From an uncultured Spirochaetaceae bacterium (lineage in GTDB: Bacteria; Spirochaetota; Spirochaetia; Sphaerochaetales; Sphaerochaetaceae): 64,000 bases of DNA. The notes beneath the pieces were generated by a model. That model was not told the DNA's origin, ran no database searches, and saw only the letters and a list, made by a program, of their open reading frames with translations. The stretch covers positions 1 through 64,000 of the forward strand of contig CALXYN010000005.1 in the NCBI GenBank assembly GCA_944392975.1, in the 5' to 3' direction. Position numbers and translations under genes: made by a program. Of this stretch, positions 8,304 to 17,390 are shown one piece after another; position 1 is the first letter of the stretch, and the number at the start of each line of letters is the position of its first letter.

Positions 8304-9412
8304 TCCGGCCTCCTTCTTCTATTAGAAATCCTCCTGATTCCGTTTCTGAGCCGTTCGTATGAAAGCTCTTTATCGCCCATTATTCCTCTGGAAAAGAAGA
8401 GGACAATGACCATTATGATGAGAGAGAATACAAGACGGCGGAATCCGGAACGGAAAAGATTAGGAGCATCTATACCCAAGAATGTTCCCATATCGAGGCC
8501 ACGGAGCCACCACTCTGAGAGAGCGATATACAGAAACGATGCGATGCATGATCCTGATATCGAACCAATACCACCTATGACAACTATGAGAAGTATCTCA
8601 TATGTAAGTACGGTCCTGAATTGCTGTGCCTGAACTGTGTACTGGAACATCGCCAGAAGTGCACCAGAGACTCCAGCAAAGAATGATGAGATGACGAATG
8701 AGAGTTCTTTATGCCTGAAGAGGTTTATTCCCATGGCCTCTGCAGCTGTCTCATCATCCCTTATGGCCTTAAAAGCCCTTCCATAGGAGGAGTTTATCAG
8801 GAGCACGATAAGAAGTATGCAGATACCGACAACGATGAAAACAAATAGCGTCGGAGGGAAAGGTATATCTGTAAAAGGAATTGTTATTCTAGACAGATCC
8901 TTGAACTCTCTAAGAAGATTGGCACCATTAGTCAGCGGGCCAAGCACATCCCACTGGAATATAGCACGGATGATCTCAGCAAAACCCAGCGTTGCTATTG
9001 CCAGATAATCTGATTTAAGACGAAGAACAGGTAGTCCAATCAGGAAAGCAAAGAATGCTGCGACAAGACCGGCAGCAACAAGACCTATGAATACACCAGT
9101 ATCAAATGGCACGATACACTCATAGTATCTGTAGACTCTCTCAGACTGCTTGACTGCAAGAGGCATCGTGAAAATAGCATATGTATATGCGCCAAGGAGC
9201 ATGAACCCTGCCTGTCCCAGCGAGAACAGCCCTGTAAAACCATTCAGGAGGTTCATAGAAACTGCGACAAGCGAGTATATAGCTCCTTTCCGGAGAACGG
9301 TGAAGATAATGCTTGTCGGCCTAAGCGTGAACTCAAGTATGGTTATAAATATGTAGACTGCAGCTATTGCCACAAAGAGCCTTATAAGATGGTTTCTCTT
9401 ATCTTTCTCCAT
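8300..9412 (-). CDS. livM: Branched-chain amino-acid ABC transporter permease LivM
   Basis: 370-residue permease with about nine hydrophobic segments. The conserved LivM stretch KSDYLAIATLGFAEIIR lies in the middle and LRDDETAAEAMGIN-like coupling-helix sequence (IRDDETAAEAMG) follows. The start at 9412 was chosen because an AGGAGG sits 5-6 nt upstream of MEKDKRNHLI; the frame is open eight codons further but would overlap livH. It pairs with LivH in the membrane. The last bases overlap the livG start by 4 bp. Confidence 0.9.
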   Translation of the reverse strand: MEKDKRNHLIRLFVAIAAVYIFITILEFTLRPTSIIFTVLRKGAIYSLVAVSMNLLNGFTGLFSLGQAGFMLLGAYTYAIFTMPLAVKQSERVYRYYECIVPFDTGVFIGLVAAGLVAAFFAFLIGLPVLRLKSDYLAIATLGFAEIIRAIFQWDVLGPLTNGANLLREFKDLSRITIPFTDIPFPPTLFVFIVVGICILLIVLLINSSYGRAFKAIRDDETAAEAMGINLFRHKELSFVISSFFAGVSGALLAMFQYTVQAQQFRTVLTYEILLIVVIGGIGSISGSCIASFLYIALSEWWLRGLDMGTFLGIDAPNLFRSGFRRLVFSLIIMVIVLFFSRGIMGDKELSYERLRNGIRRISNRRRRPE

Positions 9413-9422
9413 ACTTTCCTCC

Positions 9423-10337
9423 TCAGACCTTATCAACAGATTTCTCCCCGAAAAGCCCTGTGGGCCTTACGATGAGAACGATGATGAGAAATGCGAAAGT
9501 GAACGCATCGGAAAATGTCGTCCAACCTGATCCGGGAATACCGAATATGGAGGCACCACCCTTTATAATATTCTCGCATATACCGATTATGAATGCTCCG
9601 ATGACAGCACCGGGAATCGACCCTATCCCACCAAATACAGCAGCAACAAAGGCCTTGAGCCCTGGCATCGATCCACTTGTAGGTGTCACAGATGCATAGT
9701 TTGTGAAATACAGAAAGGAGGCAATCGCTGCAAGAAGAGACCCGAGCATGAATGTCATAGAGATTACACGGTTGATTTTTATACCCATAAGCTGGCTTGT
9801 CTCGAAGTCTCTGGAGACAGCTCTCATCGCCATACCAATCTTCGTGTGTTTGATCAGCAATGTCAGGAGCACTACCAGAACAACTGTCAGAACTGGAGTG
9901 ATGAGCGTTACAACCCTCGTCGAAGCTCCCCAGATCTGCACAGACCTTGAGAGAACAGGGATCTCAGGATAGACCTTAGCCAAACCGCCAGTGAAATAGA
10001 GTGCAGCATTCTGGAGAAGATACGAGACACCTATCGCACTGATCATAACTGACATTCTCGGCGCACTCCTGAGTGGCTTATATGCAACACGTTCTATTAC
10101 GAAACCAAGAAGAACCGTCAGAATAAGAACTGCAGGAATTGAAAGCACAAATGGCATTGAAGACGAAAAATATACCATCATCAATCCCGCACACATGAAA
10201 ACATCACCATGAGCAAAGTTTATGAGACGCAGGATACCATAGACCATTGTATATCCTATTGCTATAAGAGCATACTGGCCACCTACAGATATCCCAGATA
10301 GAAAATATGAAAGATTCTGATGGAAGAAATCCGCCAC
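9423..10337 (-). CDS. livH: Branched-chain amino-acid ABC transporter permease LivH
   Basis: 304-residue integral-membrane permease. It opens with QYALIAIGYTMVYGILRLINFAHGD split over residues 20-46, which is the hallmark LivH sequence, and has GGIGSIPGAVIGAF near residue 240. Translation starts at a GTG (10335-10337) with an AGGAGGT 7 nt upstream. It is the second gene of the livKHMGF operon, separated from livK by a small stem-loop. Confidence 0.92.
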   Translation of the reverse strand: MADFFHQNLSYFLSGISVGGQYALIAIGYTMVYGILRLINFAHGDVFMCAGLMMVYFSSSMPFVLSIPAVLILTVLLGFVIERVAYKPLRSAPRMSVMISAIGVSYLLQNAALYFTGGLAKVYPEIPVLSRSVQIWGASTRVVTLITPVLTVVLVVLLTLLIKHTKIGMAMRAVSRDFETSQLMGIKINRVISMTFMLGSLLAAIASFLYFTNYASVTPTSGSMPGLKAFVAAVFGGIGSIPGAVIGAFIIGICENIIKGGASIFGIPGSGWTTFSDAFTFAFLIIVLIVRPTGLFGEKSVDKV

Positions 10338-10368
10338 GCGGTTTACCTCCTGTTATGGTTTAAATGAT

Positions 10369-10389
10369 GCGGCAGGATGTACCTGCCGC
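10369..10389. repeat. Intercistronic stem-loop between livK and livH
   Basis: GCGGCAGG, a 5-nt loop, then CCTGCCGC: a perfect 8-bp GC-rich stem with no T-run, 20 bp after the livK stop. Such hairpins often stabilise the upstream message so that the binding protein is made in excess over the permeases. Confidence 0.55.
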
Positions 10390-10408
10390 TGGGATGTAAA
10401 GATACCGG

Positions 10409-11581
10409 TCAGTCAACGACTACCGCAGGAAGAGCATCCCATCCACCTGTCGTGGTATTGGCATGCTTTACATAAACTGTATTGCGGATTGCATCGCCAT
10501 TGACATCATCGAGCGCAATGTGTCCCGTCACACCGTCAATCTCTGTTGTCCAGAGAGCTTCCATGATATCAGCAGGATCTGTGCTTGCTGCATTCTCGAT
10601 TGCCTGGAGCGCAAAATAATAAGCATCGTAACCCATGGCTGTGACTGCACTGATAGTATCATCACCACCATTATTTGCCAGTCTTGTGGAATCTGCATTC
10701 ACCCATTCCTTGAATGCTGCATCAAACTCAGGATCTGCACCCTCTGGATAGAATGTAGTGACAGTTATATCGACATTCTTTCCAAGAGCTGCCTGAAGAA
10801 TAACATTTGAATCCCATGTATCACCTGCAAGGATCGGCATACCAAGGCTCTGGCTGTCGGCCTGGTTGATAATGAGCTGGGCAGCTTCTGTCGATACTGG
10901 AGAGAAGAAGACCTCGCAACCATTATTCTTCGCATTGGCAATGTAAGATGTGAAATCGCTGTTTCCCTCAGGGAATGTCTCAGAGACGACCTCTCCACCT
11001 AGAGATGTAAACTGCTCGATGAAGTAATTGACAAGACCTCCCGAGTAGTCATCGCCAAGCTTTGCAAGACAATAAACCTTTCTTGCACCCAACTCGTTAT
11101 AAGCATAGTTAGCGAGAACAGTACCCTGGAACGGGTCGAGATAGCAGATGCGGAAATAGTGGCTGTTTCCTTCCGTAACCTGAGGATTTGTACATGTGAT
11201 TCCAATTGCCGGAACACCTGCAACACGGAATGTATCGCTTCCTGCAATTGAGACACCTGAACCATATGAGCCAAGAACGACGGAAGCTCCTGCATTTATG
11301 AGTGTGGAAGCAGCCGATGCAGCTCTGTCGTTTGAGCTTTCATTGTCAGCCAGGACAAGCTCAACGGTATATTCTGTATCGCCGACCATTACCACAGGAG
11401 TGAGCGAATTAGCATATTGGATACCAAGAGTCTCCTGCTTTCCACCAGCACCGTTATCACCGGATGCCGGTTCAAAGATGCCGATTTTTACAACTGTGGC
11501 GTCAGACTCACCAGATCCACCTGCGAATACCATGGTACATGCGATTAGTGTCATGACCAATATGAGCGCAGCTTTTCTCAT
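10409..11581 (-). CDS. livK: Branched-chain amino-acid-type periplasmic binding protein LivK
   Basis: 390-residue type I periplasmic binding protein (Peripla_BP_6). A 20-residue hydrophobic signal peptide ends in VFAGGSGES, without a lipobox cysteine. The mature part begins VVKIGIFEPASGDNGAGG, as in LivJ/LivK proteins, and contains SYGSGVSIAG near residue 95 and LAKLGDDYSGG near 165. It is the promoter-proximal gene of livKHMGF and has a strong GAGGAGG ribosome-binding site. The actual ligand (Leu/Ile/Val or another amino acid or amide) cannot be told from sequence. Confidence 0.88.
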   Translation of the reverse strand: MRKAALILVMTLIACTMVFAGGSGESDATVVKIGIFEPASGDNGAGGKQETLGIQYANSLTPVVMVGDTEYTVELVLADNESSNDRAASAASTLINAGASVVLGSYGSGVSIAGSDTFRVAGVPAIGITCTNPQVTEGNSHYFRICYLDPFQGTVLANYAYNELGARKVYCLAKLGDDYSGGLVNYFIEQFTSLGGEVVSETFPEGNSDFTSYIANAKNNGCEVFFSPVSTEAAQLIINQADSQSLGMPILAGDTWDSNVILQAALGKNVDITVTTFYPEGADPEFDAAFKEWVNADSTRLANNGGDDTISAVTAMGYDAYYFALQAIENAASTDPADIMEALWTTEIDGVTGHIALDDVNGDAIRNTVYVKHANTTTGGWDALPAVVVD

Positions 11582-11596
11582 TTTTTCCTCCTCATA

Positions 11597-11614
11597 TAGA
11601 TAATTCGTTATCTA
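11597..11614. promoter_or_regulatory. Hairpin with TTCG loop in the livK leader
   Basis: TAGATAA-TTCG-TTATCTA is a perfect 7-bp stem with a TTCG loop on the plus strand (CGAA on the transcript), ending a few bases before the livK ribosome-binding site. It may be an operator or a leader hairpin. Confidence 0.35.
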
Positions 11615-12248
11615 CAGTAGTGATAACAGAATTAAATCTGATAGGTTGTCGTAATAATACTTAAACTTATTGATAGATGGAATACTTACAAATGCAAATT
11701 TGCTGTATTTTTATAAAATATTTTGCATATTCACTCGTATTTTTTAAATACTATAGTCAGTTCCGACAAAATCAAGGTTATGCTTTTTCACGTTGCATAC
11801 AAAATGCAACAAAGAAGAGATGAAGGAAAAAGCAAATGTAAAGAGTCTGAGAGATTTGTGTTTTCCACCTTTTAAAGACAATTCAGCAAATTAAGAAACA
11901 ATAATATTTCTACCTTATGAGTCCATAGAAAATATGGTGAAAAATGTTTGAATCCGTGTCCCTCATTGCCTATTCTTCCAAGCATTCAATTTCAACACGA
12001 TTTCCCCAAGTGCGTCCGAATATACCACAAGCGTGCACATAATAATCCTTGCAGTGCTAAGGCGATGGAATAAGTAATCAGTTATGAATTATGAGGATAG
12101 AATTCATCATGAACGTAGCCAAGGAAGAATACCTCTTAAAAGAGAGTCAGCTATAGTGATGGTACCACACCTGTAAAGCGGAGAGGCCCCTCAAGGAGAT
12201 TATGAAAAAATCTTCTGTAACTGCCCGGCCATTAAAAATATACTATTC
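11615..12248. other. Non-coding stretch between livK and the redox cluster
   Basis: About 630 bp without a supportable gene. 11615-11760 is AT-rich and presumably holds the livK promoter, though no hexamer pair stands out. From about 11930 to 12240 base composition changes. On the minus strand short open runs separated by stops are seen at about 11940-12110, reading like an eroded coding fragment that I do not recognise. It abuts the broken 3' end of the cyclophilin-like gene at 12249, so it may be debris of an insertion or deletion. Confidence 0.4.
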
Positions 12249-12575
12249 TTAAGAAAGACTAAGATAAAGTATGATGTCACAGGCAGTCGTATTTGTCGGT
12301 CTGTCGTTTCGAGTAAGAGGAAAACCTAAACTTCCAACCTTCTTCATCGATGCATAATCCGACATATCAACAGTAATTGCACCTTCCCCAAGATGCTCAA
12401 ACAATGCCCTTACAGAAGAATTATCCTCCATCCTTGCAGTCAGGGTTCTGCCATTCACAGTTATATTCATTGTTCTAGTCATAGAATCATTTTCTCTGTT
12501 ATCGGTATCTGGCGAAGTACATGCTACGCCAGAGAAAGCAATAATCAATAAAAATGGAACAAAAAGTTTTCTCAT
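12249..12575 (-). pseudogene. Cyclophilin-like-fold lipoprotein, C-terminally truncated
   Basis: 108 residues. A lipoprotein signal peptide with lipobox FSGVACTS is followed by the start of a cyclophilin_like2-type domain: NITVNGRTLTARMEDNSSVR, then TVDMSDYASMKKVGSLGFPL and ACDIILY. Family members continue after DIILY for a further strand (typically ending in a VIFYG-type sequence), but here four unrelated residues and a stop follow. It is therefore probably a truncated, perhaps inactive, gene. The start ATG overlaps the stop of the CMD-cupin gene by one base. A paralogue that retains the end of the fold lies at 17391-17822. Confidence 0.65.
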
Positions 12576-13309
12576 CAGCAAAGACCTTTATAAACATCAT
12601 CAGAAACAGGTTCGCACCATTCGTTCTTCGTATTCTCACCAGGAACTTCAACTGCTATGTGAGAAAACCAGCTGTCCGCGGCAGCTCCATGCCAGTGCTT
12701 CACCTCTCTAGGTATTGTTACAACATCTCCTGGCTTGAGCTCGACAGCTTCTTTTCCCCATTCCTGATACCATCCGCGTCCTGATGTGCAAAGGAGTATC
12801 TGTCCGCCACCTTTATCTGCATGATGAATATGCCAGTTGTTGCGACAACCTGGTTCAAATGTAACATTTGCCATGAACACTGTTTTTGATGGATCTGTGA
12901 GAGGTTTAAGATAAGAATTGCCGATAAAATACTGGGCGAATGCTGCATTTGGTTCTCCGAGACCAAACATTCCTCCATCCTTTCCTCCATCATCCTTATA
13001 CACCTCAAGTGCAACCCGGAAAGCCGCCCAGGCATTAGGCCATCCTGCATAGAATGCGACATGGGTAAGGATCTCCCCCATCTCTCCTTTCGTTACTCCA
13101 TTCTTCTTTGCAGTCTGCATATGGTACTTGAATGAGCTGTCTATAAGTCCTTTTGACACAAGTACCGTAACAGTGAGTATTGACCGCATCTTAAGTGAAA
13201 GCTTGTCTTCTCTCGACCATACCTCTCCGAAAAGCACGTCATCATTGAGATGAGCAAATTCATCTGCAAATCCTGTAAGGGCATCCCGTCCTGCTGTCTG
13301 TTTGACCAT
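12575..13309 (-). CDS. Carboxymuconolactone decarboxylase-like domain fused to a cupin
   Basis: 244 residues. Residues 1-110 form a CMD/AhpD-like helical domain (RSILTVTVLVSKGLIDSSF, HVAFYAGWPNAWAAF) and residues 135-235 a cupin (NWHIHHADKGGGQILLCTSG, PGDVVTIPREVKHWHGA), whose histidines could bind a metal. The CMD half lacks the CxxC pair of peroxidase-type members. Such fusions are common beside flavodoxins and aldo/keto reductases in anaerobes; their substrate is unknown. It diverges from the LysR gene and a copy of the inverted 19-bp repeat lies in its promoter region, so it is a likely target of that regulator. Confidence 0.82.
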   Translation of the reverse strand: MVKQTAGRDALTGFADEFAHLNDDVLFGEVWSREDKLSLKMRSILTVTVLVSKGLIDSSFKYHMQTAKKNGVTKGEMGEILTHVAFYAGWPNAWAAFRVALEVYKDDGGKDGGMFGLGEPNAAFAQYFIGNSYLKPLTDPSKTVFMANVTFEPGCRNNWHIHHADKGGGQILLCTSGRGWYQEWGKEAVELKPGDVVTIPREVKHWHGAAADSWFSHIAVEVPGENTKNEWCEPVSDDVYKGLC

Positions 13310-13365
13310 ATTTATTCCTCCGTTGATTCACTTTCTGCCTATAATTTAATATCTGCATAATTTAT

Positions 13366-13384
13366 ATGTCTAATACTTATTTTT
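13366..13384. promoter_or_regulatory. Probable LysR operator, copy 1
   Basis: ATGTCTAATACTTATTTTT, in the 126-bp region between the CMD-cupin gene and the LysR gene. The exact reverse complement occurs at 14318-14336 in front of the flavin-reductase operon. A 19-bp exact match in two promoter regions on either side of a regulator gene is strong evidence of a shared binding site. Confidence 0.7.
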
Positions 13385-13435
13385 AATATCTAAAAATGCT
13401 TTCAAGTAATTTATTTCAATGGTAACATCGTATTC

Positions 13436-14302
13436 ATGGAACTACGAGTATTGAGATATTTCCTGACAATCGCAGAAGAAGAAAACATAACCAGAGCTGC
13501 AGATATACTGCATGTGACCCAGCCAACACTTTCACGCCAGATTATGCAGCTTGAAGATGAACTGGGAACGAAGCTTTTCAAGCGGAGCAAATACTGCATC
13601 AAGCTCACAGAAGATGGACTATTCCTCAAACGCAGGGCAGAAGAAATACTCTCCCTTGCTGAGAACACCGCAGAATCTATCAGCAACAAAAATAAGGATA
13701 TCGTGGGAGAGATAACGATTGGCTGCACGGAAACGCACAGCATGAACAGTTTTGCAGAGAAGATGGCAGAATTCAGGAGACTTCACAGCGGTGTCAGCTA
13801 CAGGGTATATACGACAAATGCAGACGGAATAAAAGAGAATATAGAGAAAGGAGTCTTCGAACTCGGACTCGTTACGGAACCTGTAGATACATCCAGATTC
13901 GAGACGTTACATCTCAAAGGCAAGGAAAGGTGGGGAGCTCTTGTAAAAGCAGATGATCCTCTTGCCCAGAAGGAATTTGTCTATCCAGAAGATGTAAACT
14001 GCCTGAATCTGATACTTCCTACCCGTTCTGAAGTGCGCTACATACTTGAGGGATGGTTAGGAAAATCCTTTCAGGATCTTCAGATTGCTGCATACTACAA
14101 TCTCGGAAGGAATGTCGCTGTGATGGTACATGAAGGACTCGGTACAGGCATATGCTTTGATCTCTTCGCTGACTACGATGGACTTAAATTCATTCCAATG
14201 CTACCACCTCTTATGACAGGCAGCGCAGTCTGCTGGAAGAAGAACCAGCTTTTCTCAACTGTCACAAAAAGCTTTATAGACTTTCTTAAGAATACGTATT
14301 AA
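13436..14302 (+). CDS. LysR-family transcriptional regulator
   Basis: 288 residues. The winged helix-turn-helix lies at the N-terminus (MELRVLRYFLTIAEEENITR, AADILHVTQPTLSRQIMQLE, LGTKLFKRSK), and residues 90-285 form the periplasmic-binding-protein-like effector domain. It is divergent from CMD-cupin and followed by the flavin-reductase/aldo-keto-reductase operon. The 19-bp repeats on both sides suggest it controls both arms and itself. The ligand is unknown; in comparable clusters such regulators respond to redox or electrophile stress. No clear Shine-Dalgarno sequence precedes the ATG. Confidence 0.9.
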   Translation: MELRVLRYFLTIAEEENITRAADILHVTQPTLSRQIMQLEDELGTKLFKRSKYCIKLTEDGLFLKRRAEEILSLAENTAESISNKNKDIVGEITIGCTETHSMNSFAEKMAEFRRLHSGVSYRVYTTNADGIKENIEKGVFELGLVTEPVDTSRFETLHLKGKERWGALVKADDPLAQKEFVYPEDVNCLNLILPTRSEVRYILEGWLGKSFQDLQIAAYYNLGRNVAVMVHEGLGTGICFDLFADYDGLKFIPMLPPLMTGSAVCWKKNQLFSTVTKSFIDFLKNTY

Positions 14303-14317
14303 GCATTTCTTCAAATA

Positions 14318-14336
14318 AAAAATAAGTATTAGACAT
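14318..14336. promoter_or_regulatory. Probable LysR operator, copy 2
   Basis: AAAAATAAGTATTAGACAT, the exact reverse complement of 13366-13384. It lies 16 bp after the LysR stop codon and 44 bp before the flavin reductase start, in the only gap long enough to hold a promoter for the plus-strand redox operon. Confidence 0.7.
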
Positions 14337-14379
14337 CCTTGTTTTCTCTGTCTTAATCTCTGTGGTGTGGAGAAAAAAG

Positions 14380-14931
14380 ATGAAGAAGAACATAGGAAAG
14401 ATGGTAGCACTCTATCCAATGCCAGTTGTTGTAGTAGGTGCGTTCGTAGAGGATAAGCCGAACTGGATGCTTGTCGCCCATACAGGGATCATCGGCCATG
14501 ACAGGATGATGATAAGCTCGGCAGCCCCACATTACACGAACAAGGGTATCAGCCTTGGGCATATGATATCCCTAAACATCATAGACAAGACACTTCTTGC
14601 GAAAGCTGATAAAGCAGGATCGGTCAGCGGAAGCAAAGAAGATAAATCAGAACTATTCAATTGGGATACGGGAGACTATAGTGCTCCAGTAATTACTGAT
14701 TCAAAGCTTTCGATGGAATGCAAGGTGGTAGATATCTACGAAAGCGATGGATTCCACAACTATATACTCCAGCCCGTTGCGGTCTATGCTGAAGATTTGA
14801 TAGTCAATGACAGAGGCAAGATAGATTACGAAAAGCTCTCCCCTGTCCTCTTCGATATGCCAAATTATGAGTATCTGGAGACAGGCAAGGTAATTGGCAA
14901 ATGCCTTTCATTTTTGGGCAATAAGGAATGA
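14380..14931 (+). CDS. Flavin reductase-like (flavoredoxin family) FMN-binding protein
   Basis: 183 residues of the split-barrel flavin reductase fold. Typical are the opening NIGKMVALYPMPVVVVGAF, then TGIIGHDRMMISSAAPHYTN and the GISLGHMISLNI segment. These proteins bind FMN and transfer electrons or reduce flavin. ATG at 14380 was preferred over an upstream GTG frame start because GGAG is correctly spaced before it. The stop overlaps the next ATG (ATGA). It is the first gene of the plus-strand redox operon. Confidence 0.85.
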   Translation: MKKNIGKMVALYPMPVVVVGAFVEDKPNWMLVAHTGIIGHDRMMISSAAPHYTNKGISLGHMISLNIIDKTLLAKADKAGSVSGSKEDKSELFNWDTGDYSAPVITDSKLSMECKVVDIYESDGFHNYILQPVAVYAEDLIVNDRGKIDYEKLSPVLFDMPNYEYLETGKVIGKCLSFLGNKE

Positions 14932-15782
14932 GCATGGAATACTTTACTCTTTACAATGGCGTGAAGATTCCATCCCTAGGGTTCGGGACCTTTCAGATAA
15001 CAGATAATGAAATCTGCAAAAACAGTGTTCTAACAGCCATTGAATCCGGTTATCGCATGATGGATACAGCAGCATGCTATGGTAATGAAAATGCTGTCGG
15101 AGAGGCAGTTGCCGAAAGCAGGATTGACCGTAAGGATTTTACGCTTGTATCAAAAGTATGGATACAGGACTCTGGATACAGAAAGACAATGATCTCTTTC
15201 GAAAAGACTCTGAAGAATCTGCAAACGGATTACATTGACCTGTACCTGATTCATATGCCTTTCGGGGATTACTATGGCAGCTGGAAGGCAATGGATGAGC
15301 TGCTGAAGGATGGAAGAGTCAAGGCGATCGGAGTATGCAATTTCTCACGTTCAAGACTTGTGGATCTGATTCTCGGAACAGGAATCATACCGATGGTGAA
15401 CCAGATTGAGCTGCACCCATTCTGCCAGCAGAAGGAACTCAGGAAGATCATGAAGGAATACTCCATCACGCCAATGGCATGGGCACCGTTTGCAGAAGGA
15501 AGAAACAGCATCTTCTCTGATTCCAGGATTTCAGCAATCGCAGAGAAACATGGCAGGACAAATGCCGGGGTAATCCTCAGATTCCTCATCAATGAAGGAG
15601 CAGCCGTCATACCGAAATCCATCCATGAGGAAAGGATAAGGGAAAACGCAGCCCTGGATTTTCCGCTGGACAGCACAGAAATGAATGAAATGAGAGCGCT
15701 TGACAGCGGAAAGCCTCTGATTCTCGATACAGAAGATCCAGAAGAAGCTATCAGACTGCATGGGATAACTTTTAACCAGTAA
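14928..15782 (+). CDS. Aldo/keto reductase (2,5-diketo-D-gluconate reductase-like)
   Basis: 284-residue TIM-barrel NADPH oxidoreductase. The catalytic tetrad is visible: Asp and Tyr in MMDTAACYGNE, Lys in LVSKVW, His in YLIHMPFGDYY. NADPH-binding AVIPKSIHEERI is near the C-terminus. The substrate is probably a small aldehyde or ketone but cannot be specified. Translationally coupled to the flavin reductase by an ATGA overlap; the gap to the next gene is 16 bp. Confidence 0.9.
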   Translation: MSMEYFTLYNGVKIPSLGFGTFQITDNEICKNSVLTAIESGYRMMDTAACYGNENAVGEAVAESRIDRKDFTLVSKVWIQDSGYRKTMISFEKTLKNLQTDYIDLYLIHMPFGDYYGSWKAMDELLKDGRVKAIGVCNFSRSRLVDLILGTGIIPMVNQIELHPFCQQKELRKIMKEYSITPMAWAPFAEGRNSIFSDSRISAIAEKHGRTNAGVILRFLINEGAAVIPKSIHEERIRENAALDFPLDSTEMNEMRALDSGKPLILDTEDPEEAIRLHGITFNQ

Positions 15783-15798
15783 CAAAAAGGAGAAGAAA

Positions 15799-16332
15799 AT
15801 GAAGATAGCAGTCATAACATCAAGCCCGCATAAAAACGGTTCATCGAATCTGCTTGCCTCAGAATTCATCAGAGGGGCAGAAGAGAAAGGACACTCAGTC
15901 ACACTCTTCGATGCGGGACACAGCGAAATAAAGTCCTGCATCGGATGCGACAAATGCAGAATGAACGGAGAGTGTGTACACAATGATGACGGACGGAAAC
16001 TAAGGGACATCATACTCTCCTCTGACATGATGGTGCTTGTAACACCACTCTACTACTATGGCTTTTCATCACAGCTGAAGGCAGTCATAGACAGATGGTA
16101 CAGCTATACGACAAGGCTTTCATCAAAGCATATGAAGACTGCGCTCATCGTCGCGGCCTGGGACAGCAATGACTGGACAATGACAGATATCGAGCATCAC
16201 TATCTGACGCTCTGCCGCTATATGAACTTCGAGAATGCCGGCATGATACTCGGCACCGGCTGCGGAAGCCCATCAATGACAAGGGAAACAGAATTCCCTG
16301 AAAAGGCATACAGACTTGGGAAGAGTCTCTGA
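15799..16332 (+). CDS. NAD(P)H-dependent FMN reductase / flavodoxin-fold iron-sulfur flavoprotein
   Basis: 177 residues. The flavodoxin-like N-terminus MKIAVITSSPHKNGSSNLLA holds the FMN phosphate loop (SSPHKNGSS), followed by ksCIGCDKCRMNGECVHNDD, the cysteine-rich insertion found in this subfamily, and TPLYYYGFSSQLKAVIDRWY. The cysteines could bind an Fe-S cluster. A strong AAGGAG precedes the ATG. Part of the plus-strand redox operon. Confidence 0.87.
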   Translation: MKIAVITSSPHKNGSSNLLASEFIRGAEEKGHSVTLFDAGHSEIKSCIGCDKCRMNGECVHNDDGRKLRDIILSSDMMVLVTPLYYYGFSSQLKAVIDRWYSYTTRLSSKHMKTALIVAAWDSNDWTMTDIEHHYLTLCRYMNFENAGMILGTGCGSPSMTRETEFPEKAYRLGKSL

Positions 16333-16358
16333 GAACTGAAAGAAAACAGGAGGAAAAC

Positions 16359-17363
16359 ATGGAATACGCTAAAATCGGAAATACGGAAATCGAAGTTTCA
16401 AGAATATGTCTTGGCTGCATAAGCTTCGGAAAGGCTGGGACAATGCATGACTGGACTCTTGATGAAGAGAAATCAGAAGAGATAATCAGGCACGCACTTG
16501 ATCTTGGCATCAACTTCTTTGACACAGCAAATAGCTACTCTGAAGGTACCAGTGAAGAGTATCTTGGTAAAGCAATAAAAAAGAACATCGCCAGGGATAA
16601 GGTCGTAATCGCCTCAAAGGTCTACTTCAATCCAGGAAGACTTTCAAAAGAAGCCATCCACAGGGAGATTGAAGGAAGCCTGAAGCGGCTGGGCACTGAT
16701 TATCTTGACCTATACATCATCCATCGCTTCGATTATGACACACCAATCGAAGAAACGATGGAAGCTCTGAATGATCTTGTTGTCTCAGGAAAAGTCAGGG
16801 CAATTGGGGCATCTGCCATGTATGGTTACCAGTTCCATAACATGCAGATTGCCGCCCGTGACAATGGATGGACGCAGTTCTCTGTGATGGAGAATCATTA
16901 CAATCTCCTCTATCGCGAGGATGAGAGGGAAATGATTCCAATTTGCCGGCAGATGAATGTTTCGCTCATCCCATACAGTCCTCTTGCCGCAGGCCATCTG
17001 ACAAGACCTGAGTGGAATTCCGATTCAATCCGCAGCCGTACGGACAAGGTTGCAATGGGGAAATATGACAGGACTGAAAAAGAGGATATGGCAATTGTCA
17101 ACCGTGTCCATGAGCTTGCAGAACGATACGGTGTGAAGATGTCAGAAATCGCTCTTGCATGGCAATGGGCAAAAGGTGTCACCGCACCTATCATTGGAGC
17201 AACCAAGGCTACGTACATTGACGATGCAGAGGGCGCACTTTCTGTAAAGCTCTCAGATGAGGACATTGCTTATATTGAAGAACCATATGAGCCGCATCGG
17301 ATTGTCGGTGCAATCGACCACAATCCTGCCGATGGTGTGATGCTTCTTGACGAGAAGAAGTAA
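16359..17363 (+). CDS. Aldo/keto reductase (YajO/YghZ-like)
   Basis: 334-residue aldo/keto reductase. Catalytic Asp/Tyr in FFDTANSYSEGTSEEYLG, Lys in VIASKVYF, His in YIIHRFDYDTP; cofactor-binding PIIGATKATYIDD near residue 275. It is a different subfamily from the one at 14928: a longer loop follows the tetrad His and the C-terminus is extended. AGGAGG sits upstream of the ATG. Same operon. Confidence 0.9.
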   Translation: MEYAKIGNTEIEVSRICLGCISFGKAGTMHDWTLDEEKSEEIIRHALDLGINFFDTANSYSEGTSEEYLGKAIKKNIARDKVVIASKVYFNPGRLSKEAIHREIEGSLKRLGTDYLDLYIIHRFDYDTPIEETMEALNDLVVSGKVRAIGASAMYGYQFHNMQIAARDNGWTQFSVMENHYNLLYREDEREMIPICRQMNVSLIPYSPLAAGHLTRPEWNSDSIRSRTDKVAMGKYDRTEKEDMAIVNRVHELAERYGVKMSEIALAWQWAKGVTAPIIGATKATYIDDAEGALSVKLSDEDIAYIEEPYEPHRIVGAIDHNPADGVMLLDEKK

Positions 17364-17390
17364 TACAACAGTCTGAGGATACTACCTAAG

